In this document: positions 13,834 to 14,193 of the stretch, in pieces
Layout of the letters: the number at the start of each line of letters is the position of its first letter
Numbering within the stretch: position 1 is the stretch's first letter
Assembly: GCA_036274075.1 (NCBI GenBank)
Contig: DASUGK010000160.1
Span: forward strand, 1 to 14,193
Direction of reading: 5' to 3'
Origin: CADEED01 sp036274075
Lineage (GTDB): Bacteria; Pseudomonadota; Gammaproteobacteria; Steroidobacterales; Steroidobacteraceae
DNA: 14,193 nt
Notes under the pieces: model-generated
Databases searched by the model: none
What the model was told of the DNA's origin: nothing
What the model saw: the letters and a program-made list of their open reading frames with translations, nothing else
Translations under genes and position numbers: made by a program

Positions 13834-14193
13834 TTGGGTAACCAGGGCCGCAACCGGCCTAACAAGGGACCGCGCCATGGCGGCGGGCAACATCGCGACC
13901 GCGACGGCAACCGCGATCCGAATTACCGGCCGGGGCAGAACGGCGGGCAACGTGACGACCAGCCGCCGGAGATGCTGGAGGTAGACGAGTCCGAGATCAT
14001 CAGCAAGGAAGATCTCGCCGCCACCAAGAGTTCGATGAACCTGTCGGTGCTCAAGGCCAAGCCGATCTACGAGCTGGTCAAGATGGCCGAGTCCATGGGC
14101 GTGGAGGGCATGGCCCGCTCGCGCAAGCAGGACATCATCTTCGGCATCCTCAAGGCCCACTCGCGCAACGGCGAGAACATCTACGGCGACGGC
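13834..14193 (+). CDS. rho: Transcription termination factor Rho, N-terminal part (cut by window end)
   Basis: The frame stays open to the window edge and its last 53 codons encode the start of the Rho N-terminal domain: MNLSVLKAKPIYELVKMAES then RSRKQDIIFGILK, close to E. coli Rho (MNLTELKN..., RKQDIIFAILK). Rho is the hexameric RNA helicase that ends transcription at Rho-dependent sites; the ATPase core lies beyond the window. Unlike E. coli Rho, which begins at that Met (here ATG 14035), the frame runs upstream without a stop and with coding-like codon use into an RG/N/Q/D-rich stretch. The start is uncertain. TTG 13834 has GAGGGG 4-5 bases upstream and gives 67 extra residues. GTG 13822 overlaps the trxA stop. 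ATG 13972 and ATG 14035 lack well-spaced ribosome-binding sites. I prefer 13834. Confidence 0.85.
   Translation, partial: MGNQGRNRPNKGPRHGGGQHRDRDGNRDPNYRPGQNGGQRDDQPPEMLEVDESEIISKEDLAATKSSMNLSVLKAKPIYELVKMAESMGVEGMARSRKQDIIFGILKAHSRNGENIYGDG

Noticed and set aside
13465..14160. Minus-strand frame opposite trxA and rho
   Set aside because: It lies entirely antisense to two well-recognised genes and has no motifs.

Overview
The window (about 14.2 kb, high GC, strong GC bias at third codon positions) looks like a chromosomal segment of a gammaproteobacterium. The best evidence is the right end: a DEAD-box helicase of the RhlB type is divergent from thioredoxin (trxA), which is followed by rho. 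This is the arrangement known from E. coli and relatives. A YciV-type PHP nuclease, a YrfG-type HAD nucleotidase, ArfB and a TfpX/TfpZ-like protein fit the same class. A member of the Steroidobacter/Nevskia/Xanthomonadales-like branches is my guess from GC content and gene flavour; the sequence does not prove it.

Region 1 (1-6836, all + strand) is a compact envelope-related cluster: the 3' part of a DUF1329 (LolA-like fold) gene, an exported Ycf48-like beta-propeller, a 12-TM RND/MMPL transporter one base further on, a PLP-dependent group II amino-acid decarboxylase, and a periplasmic metallo-beta-lactamase-fold hydrolase. The DUF1329/Ycf48-like/MMPL trio recurs in proteobacteria, usually with an upstream DUF1302 gene that would lie just left of this window, and its substrate is unknown. 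A 27-bp perfect inverted repeat (4336-4416) supplies the last codons of the transporter and runs to within 6 bases of the decarboxylase start. It looks like a REPIN-type element.

Region 2 (6994-7479) is a lone + strand gene for a short protein with an RTX-associated 'haemolysin-type calcium-binding related' module but no RTX nonapeptide repeats. It converges on region 3.

Region 3 (7493-11128, all - strand) is a tight five-gene run read right to left: PHP phosphoesterase (yciV/rnm-like), a small YdcH-like coiled-coil protein, an MscS-family channel, ArfB, and a TfpX/TfpZ-like membrane protein. Junctions are 10-14 bases or a 4-base ATGA overlap, so one operon is likely. The yrfG-like gene (11154-11825, +) diverges from it across only 25 bases. 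These contain a self-symmetric TATGATA that reads as a -10 box on both strands.

Region 4 (11822-14193) is the RNA-metabolism/redox end: rhlB (-), a 324-base intergenic region, trxA (+) and the start of rho (+, cut by the window end). RhlB carries a long RGG-rich C-terminal tail, and the reading frame of rho extends into an RG/N/Q/D-rich N-terminal segment before the normal Rho N-terminus. No RNA genes, CRISPR arrays, insertion sequences or clear intrinsic terminators were seen.
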